Shown here piece after piece: positions 59,894 to 64,000 of a stretch of 64,000 nt of DNA. Below the pieces are notes generated by a model. The model made no database searches. It saw nothing but the letters and a program-made list of their open reading frames with translations, and was not told where the DNA came from. This DNA comes from UBA1231 sp045123185 (GTDB lineage: Bacteria; Bacillota_I; Bacilli_A; ML615J-28; CAG-313), in the NCBI GenBank assembly GCA_045123185.1, contig JBGVIL010000206.1, positions 14,951-78,950 of the forward strand, in the 5' to 3' direction. Made by a program: the position numbers and the translations under genes. Numbering within the stretch: the first letter of the stretch is position 1; each line of letters opens with the position of its first letter.

Positions 59894-60399
59894 AGGTTAC
59901 TATCTGCACAATTCCTCATCTACTAATTTTTGAAATTCTCTTTTCTCTTTTGCTCTATTGTATTTTTCTTTTTCGATTGTTTTTTCATTAACCGAAAATT
60001 CCATAGCTTTAATTGTAAAACTTAAATCTAAGTCGTCTACAAATACTACTTCACATTCATCATACTGTCTTTTTAATTCTTGAAACATCTCATTCATTTG
60101 CGTTTGATTCTGTTCACTTTGCTGATGAAACCAAGCATGATTTTCAGCAGATAATAATGCACCATTTTCTCGAGTAGCTTTACCACCATCTTTTTTCATT
60201 TTAATGTGATGATAAGTTAATTGTTTCATTCTTTTTCTTTGACCTTTACTTTTGTATCGTTTTGGTTTTTCATCTTTTCTTAATTTCAATTTGTCAATGA
60301 AACATTCTGCTCCATAACGTCTAATAAGTTCTTCCTTCGCTTTTTTGTTACTACTCATAAAAATTACCATCCTTTATTAAAATTCTGTTCACTTTTTAG
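59877..60399. repeat. direct repeats flanking an HNH gene
   Basis: AAATTCTGTTCACTTTTAG (59877-59895) and AAATTCTGTTCACTTTTTAG (60380-60399) flank the HNH gene in the same orientation. They differ by one T. They could be insertion footprints or ends of a mobile homing cassette. Confidence 0.65.
59900..60358 (-). CDS. HNH endonuclease
   Basis: A 152-residue protein from the ATG at 60358 (AAAGGATGG upstream). The HNH core is LTYHHIKMKKDGGKATRENG and LLSAENHAWFH. N- and C-terminal regions are helical and charged. It may be a mobile endonuclease, since direct repeats flank it and it has no operon partners. Confidence 0.8.
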   Translation of the reverse strand: MSSNKKAKEELIRRYGAECFIDKLKLRKDEKPKRYKSKGQRKRMKQLTYHHIKMKKDGGKATRENGALLSAENHAWFHQQSEQNQTQMNEMFQELKRQYDECEVVFVDDLDLSFTIKAMEFSVNEKTIEKEKYNRAKEKREFQKLVDEELCR

Positions 60400-60596
60400 T
60401 TTCACAATCGTGAAATTATTATAAATTTTTTAATTTTTATTCATTTTTGTAAAAATATGGCTTAAAAATAGCCACAAAATGAGCAAATCGCCGTATAAGC
60501 TCTTAAATGGCCCATACAGCGATTTTACCCTTTAGACGATAAGTTATATACCTTTGATTTTTAAAGTGTCTACAAATCAATTTGTGGAGGCCGTTT
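60400..60596. other. intergenic region with structured stretch
   Basis: No gene. AAATCGC-C-GTAT (60485-60496) pairs with ATAC-A-GCGATTT (60514-60525), and GGCT / AGCC lies just before. AT-rich DNA near 60410-60450 includes TATAAT on the minus strand but no clear -35 box. It may carry the promoter of the HNH gene and the 3-prime end of the DUF3310 transcript. Confidence 0.45.
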
Positions 60597-60812
60597 TTAT
60601 TCAGATTCTAGATTTTTTCGTCTTTCTATCTCTCGATTCAAATACCAGGATGCTTTTTCTAAATCTTGAATAGTTGAGTCTTTAAATTCTGCTCGACAAA
60701 TATATTTTACAACACAACCTAATGAAAAATTTAATTTCCAATCCTCAATTACATCTATCGCTTCAATTTTTCCAGCGTTATAGTGTTGAGGATGATTTAC
60801 TTGTTCACTCAT
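60597..60812 (-). CDS. DUF3310 family protein
   Basis: A 71-residue protein with the family signature: VNHPQHYNAGKIEAIDVIEDW, then CVVKYICRAEFKD and DLEKASWYLNREIER. DUF3310 is a common small phage nucleotide kinase-associated family with no proven function. It is complete. AGGAGGATAT precedes the ATG. Confidence 0.95.
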   Translation of the reverse strand: MSEQVNHPQHYNAGKIEAIDVIEDWKLNFSLGCVVKYICRAEFKDSTIQDLEKASWYLNREIERRKNLESE

Positions 60813-60826
60813 TTTATATCCTCCTA

Positions 60827-61084
60827 TTAATAACTTCCATTTAATATGTTTTGTGTATCAATTTCTGTGTTCAAAGAGCAAGTCCTGAATGTGTAAATCG
60901 GACTATCACTTTCATCTCTGGTGAATGAAGTACATACTCCCATTGTACCATCATTATCGAAAGCCATAAATCCTACATCTGCGAAACCAGATACAGCAGT
61001 TATAAGTGAACCATCGGTGACAGTTGTTGTGTCACCAATAGTTCTAGATAATTTTGTACTAATAGTTCCTATATTATTAGCCAT
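60827..61084 (-). CDS. small structural-region protein, unknown
   Basis: An 85-residue beta-rich protein (ISTKLSRTIGDTTTVTDGS, then GFMAFDNDGTMGVCTSF). It overlaps the stop of the giant repeat protein by eight bases and has AGGAGGAGATATTT upstream. It may be a small tail or virion decoration protein. Confidence 0.6.
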   Translation of the reverse strand: MANNIGTISTKLSRTIGDTTTVTDGSLITAVSGFADVGFMAFDNDGTMGVCTSFTRDESDSPIYTFRTCSLNTEIDTQNILNGSY

Positions 61085-64000
61085 AAATATCTCCTCCTTT
61101 ATAAGTTCTTGTTAATCTTACTATCGTACTTATTCCATTATTTACTCCTGTTACTACATATATGTGTCCTAAACTGTCTGTTAGTATAAATCCAATTTGG
61201 AGTGTTCCTGAAACAACACTTATATCTGAATTACTCACTGTACTTTCTTCTTTTAAACTTAAAGTTGTATAACCTATATCATTCTTTTCACTGTCTGTTG
61301 AATATACAGCTTTTAATGTAGTAGTTCCCGCTACAGTAGTTACTACAGTTGTCGGGTCGTATTTATTAGCAACCGTATCTGTATCACCATCCCAATATTG
61401 AAATGTCATTCCTTCAATTTCATTCGCAGTAATACTTACAGATTGACCTTCACTATAGAATCCAGAAGTTTCTCCTGTTTCATCTATGGTTGCATCAGTC
61501 AATGTTAATTTGTAAGTAGTTGTGTAATTTGCTTTTAAACCAACTGCGGTTGCTGGCATTTTTATATAAATTGGTTCTTGTTCTGTTCCAGGTATCAATG
61601 GATTGAACATTCCGCCGTCCCATAATTCAATGCTAGTTATCGGTGTGTAGTTTCCTGATAATACGGTCCATCTAGTGAAAGTATATTTTGTATTTTCTGT
61701 GTCTTCTTTCGCAAAACGAATGTCGACTTTTTTACCTTCATATACTGTAGCACTCGTTTGCTTATCTCCAGTAAAACCATCTTCTAATACAACTTTTACA
61801 TCACCTTTTCTGACAAGACTAGCTTCAAACACTGTTGCTACTTTTGGTATCGTCAAAGTTGTAGTATGTGGGAAATCTGGAGGATTAGTTCTACTTATAA
61901 TTTCAGTTAAGTTTTCTTCAGAAGAATATGCGTGTGCAGACCAACCACCGAAGTAGTATTCATTAGAATATTCTGTCATTCTGATTTCAACTTCTTCTCC
62001 TACATAGTAGTCATGTGGGTCTGTCGTCCAATGTTCAGTTACTACCTCTTCCTGCGTTTCTGGGTCAATAGAAGTTGTAATATATTTCATCTCTCCATAA
62101 ATACCTGACCTATGTAGAGTTACCTTTGGTCTAGCCCCTTTCTCTATGTATGTTTCTGTGATTTGTATATTTTCTGAAGGTATTTGAATTTGAATTGGTG
62201 ATATCAAAGCGCTAGTTACCGCAGATGCCAAATCTCCCGTCCATTCATAGAATTCCCAACCTTCATCTGGTTGACTAGCGTAGACTGTTACCCTGTCACC
62301 AATTGGTCTTGTATAAAAAGTAGTTGAACCATCTTTTCTATTGACAGTAAGTGTACGCTGTTGAGTTGTATCTGGCACATAGAATGTTGCTTTAATAGTA
62401 CAATTACTTCTTAGTTTTGAAAGTCTAGTTGTTTCTGCCACTGGTCCATATATTTCAACATAATTTGTATTTGTTTGTAATACACCATCTATATAAACTT
62501 CCCATTGTAAGAATTGATGTCCGTAAGGTACAGAACCTTGTTTTACTCTAATACCATTAGTTGAATCACGTAATATGGTAGCACTATCTACCCAATTAGT
62601 TCCGTCGTATATTTCAGCGTCCTCCATTGTAACAGTGAATTTAGGTATTGGAGTATAATTACAAGTTATTGTACTATCACTTGTTCTTGCATAAATTCTA
62701 GTAGAAGATGAGTTAGCGTTTGATATTTCCGCGTCTCCAGAAGTTCTACTCCAACTGCTAAATTCATATGTACTCGGTGCTGTTCCTGAAGATACGTTTA
62801 TATAACTATCTTGTCTAACATTGTATGTACTAGTTCCAGAGTTAGTAATTACTGTTATTTTTCTCATATTGTAATGAGCAGTTACAGTACCGTTGCCTCT
62901 ACCTAGTTTTACAGTAGTATCAGCACTATATGAATTTCCTATACTGTAAATACCTGAAGTAGACCAATTTGAGAAGTCTCCTAAGCTTGTATCTGCTGAA
63001 ATATTTATGGATTGTCGTTCTTTATAATCCCCTGAGCCAGTACCATTTACTACGGTTAAGTGATATGTTTCCTTTTGTCTATATTCTACGGTTATAGTAG
63101 TGTCTCCTGATACATAAAAACCATAACTTGTTGAAGTACTAACTTGACTTCCATCTTTCAACCATCTTACGAATAAATAATCTCCAGCTTCTTCATTAGT
63201 TGAGCTACTCCAATAATTTCCTGATAAAACTTGTGAAGTTGTAGTAGACCCTCCATTATTTTTGTTCACTAATGTTACTGTGTAAGTTGGATAATAATCG
63301 TATCTAGCTTCGATACTTCTATCGCTTTCACCCATTGTAATAGTTAAGGTTGTACTCGTACTAATTCGAGTATCATTTTCGTACCAACCATTGAATCTAT
63401 AATTCCCAACAGATGAGTTAGTAGTAAAACGTTGTTTACGTCCTTGTACTAATGAATAATTAGAAGGTGAACCTCCATTATTCACATTACTTATACTTAC
63501 GTTTCTAATTGGAGCATAATGTCCTGTGATGATTGCGTTACCATCACCAACTGTGAACGTATTTGTATGATTTCCTAAATCATCAGTTCCTATACTACCA
63601 TAACCTTCAATTGTCCAGTTTAAGATACCTTGTGAACTATCTGGTGGAGTAGGTACTAACGTGAAATTTTTAGTTTGTTGTAAACCACTTGCTTGTGCTA
63701 CATTTTGACCATTTACACTAATCAAACCATCGATTACCTGCACGTCATTATAAGAATATACATATTCAAAATGTGCTGTAAATTCCAACGCATTATCAGG
63801 CATTGTAAACGATTGATACGCGCTTGTTATGCTAGTTAAATAATTAGTATTACCTGACCAACGTGAGAATTTATAATGAGATGGTACGTTTGCGGAAATA
63901 GACACTCTAGTACCGTATTTATAGATACCTCCACCTGAACCATTATTAACTGTTACATAATGTCCAGCAGCATTAATGTAAAATGGACTAAGTGTTACAT
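61077..64000 (-). CDS. giant tail/surface protein with InlB B-type repeats, N-terminus cut by window edge
   Basis: At least 974 codons: the frame is open beyond the GTG at 63905 all the way to the window edge, so the N-terminus is missing. The body is tandem 60-75-residue beta modules of the Listeria-Bacteroides/InlB B-repeat kind, each with a strand, a GxG turn and an aromatic pair such as YRFNGWYENDT, YLFVRWLKDGS, YEFSSWSRTSG and YTFTRWTVLSG. The C-terminal 90 residues (GFILTDSLGHIYVVTGVNNG) look like a separate tip. Such proteins form long phage fibres or carbohydrate-binding tails. Confidence 0.85.
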   Translation of the reverse strand, partial: VTLSPFYINAAGHYVTVNNGSGGGIYKYGTRVSISANVPSHYKFSRWSGNTNYLTSITSAYQSFTMPDNALEFTAHFEYVYSYNDVQVIDGLISVNGQNVAQASGLQQTKNFTLVPTPPDSSQGILNWTIEGYGSIGTDDLGNHTNTFTVGDGNAIITGHYAPIRNVSISNVNNGGSPSNYSLVQGRKQRFTTNSSVGNYRFNGWYENDTRISTSTTLTITMGESDRSIEARYDYYPTYTVTLVNKNNGGSTTTSQVLSGNYWSSSTNEEAGDYLFVRWLKDGSQVSTSTSYGFYVSGDTTITVEYRQKETYHLTVVNGTGSGDYKERQSINISADTSLGDFSNWSTSGIYSIGNSYSADTTVKLGRGNGTVTAHYNMRKITVITNSGTSTYNVRQDSYINVSSGTAPSTYEFSSWSRTSGDAEISNANSSSTRIYARTSDSTITCNYTPIPKFTVTMEDAEIYDGTNWVDSATILRDSTNGIRVKQGSVPYGHQFLQWEVYIDGVLQTNTNYVEIYGPVAETTRLSKLRSNCTIKATFYVPDTTQQRTLTVNRKDGSTTFYTRPIGDRVTVYASQPDEGWEFYEWTGDLASAVTSALISPIQIQIPSENIQITETYIEKGARPKVTLHRSGIYGEMKYITTSIDPETQEEVVTEHWTTDPHDYYVGEEVEIRMTEYSNEYYFGGWSAHAYSSEENLTEIISRTNPPDFPHTTTLTIPKVATVFEASLVRKGDVKVVLEDGFTGDKQTSATVYEGKKVDIRFAKEDTENTKYTFTRWTVLSGNYTPITSIELWDGGMFNPLIPGTEQEPIYIKMPATAVGLKANYTTTYKLTLTDATIDETGETSGFYSEGQSVSITANEIEGMTFQYWDGDTDTVANKYDPTTVVTTVAGTTTLKAVYSTDSEKNDIGYTTLSLKEESTVSNSDISVVSGTLQIGFILTDSLGHIYVVTGVNNGISTIVRLTRTYKGGDIYG

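Noticed and set aside
1..64000. Stop-codon reassignment as an explanation for broken genes
   Set aside because: TAA, TAG and TGA each end several intact genes with overlaps such as TAATG and ATGA, and tryptophan is encoded by TGG. The breaks are frame changes, not internal stops in one frame.

Overview
The window is part of a tailed-phage genome from a low-GC Gram-positive host, probably a gut Bacillota. Evidence: strongly AT-rich DNA, AGGAGG-type ribosome binding sites before nearly every gene, overlapping genes, a holin and amidase pair, portal, scaffold, terminase, a family B DNA polymerase, and a tRNA cluster with mostly encoded CCA ends. TAA, TAG and TGA all act as stops, so no stop is reassigned. 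No integrase, major capsid protein or tape measure protein was recognised. Structural genes run off both ends, so those genes probably lie outside.

Layout. Positions 1-21,000 (minus strand) hold, read right to left, portal, scaffold, small proteins, holin, amidase, dUTPase, a connector-like protein, membrane proteins and then about 12 kb of tail-fibre genes built from shared modules. Positions 21,000-29,200 (plus) hold small early genes, a MoxR/VWA pair, a RuvB-like ATPase, and a repeat-rich gap that looks like a replication origin. That gap ends in 9-bp-periodic operator arrays in front of a ribbon-helix-helix gene. Positions 29,200-36,300 (minus) hold HNH, MazG-like, terminase, primase-helicase, methyltransferase and PD-(D/E)XK nuclease genes. 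Positions 36,500-59,740 (plus) hold the replication and accessory genes: DNA polymerase, ParB-like, SNF2-like helicase, VRR-NUC, SPFH, many small phage proteins, seven convincing tRNAs separated by strongly folded RNA spacers, then a Sak4-like/DUF669 pair. Positions 59,800-64,000 (minus) hold an HNH gene, DUF3310 and a giant repeat-rich tail protein cut by the window edge.

Most striking observation. The arginine codon CGG seems to have been vacated. Reading every gene by eye on both strands, I found it in frame only four times, and each time exactly at a reading-frame break. At each site the sequence is CGGT or CGGC, and a +1 shift turns it into glycine GGT/GGC and restores the conserved downstream frame. 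The sites are in the terminase large subunit (it restores the nuclease C-terminus with the last catalytic Asp), a tail fibre (joins 713 and 189 residues), a 140-residue phage protein (joins both halves) and a metallophosphoesterase (restores the Gly after the DxHF motif, though a TAA follows). This suggests either programmed +1 recoding at an unassigned or starved CGG codon, or a four-base glycine codon CGGY.

Regulation. Plus-strand operons start at near-consensus sigma-70 promoters that share a conserved spacer, and several are followed at once by 5-prime leader hairpins. The Sak4-like operon has a leader with competing stems and a terminator, as in an attenuator.
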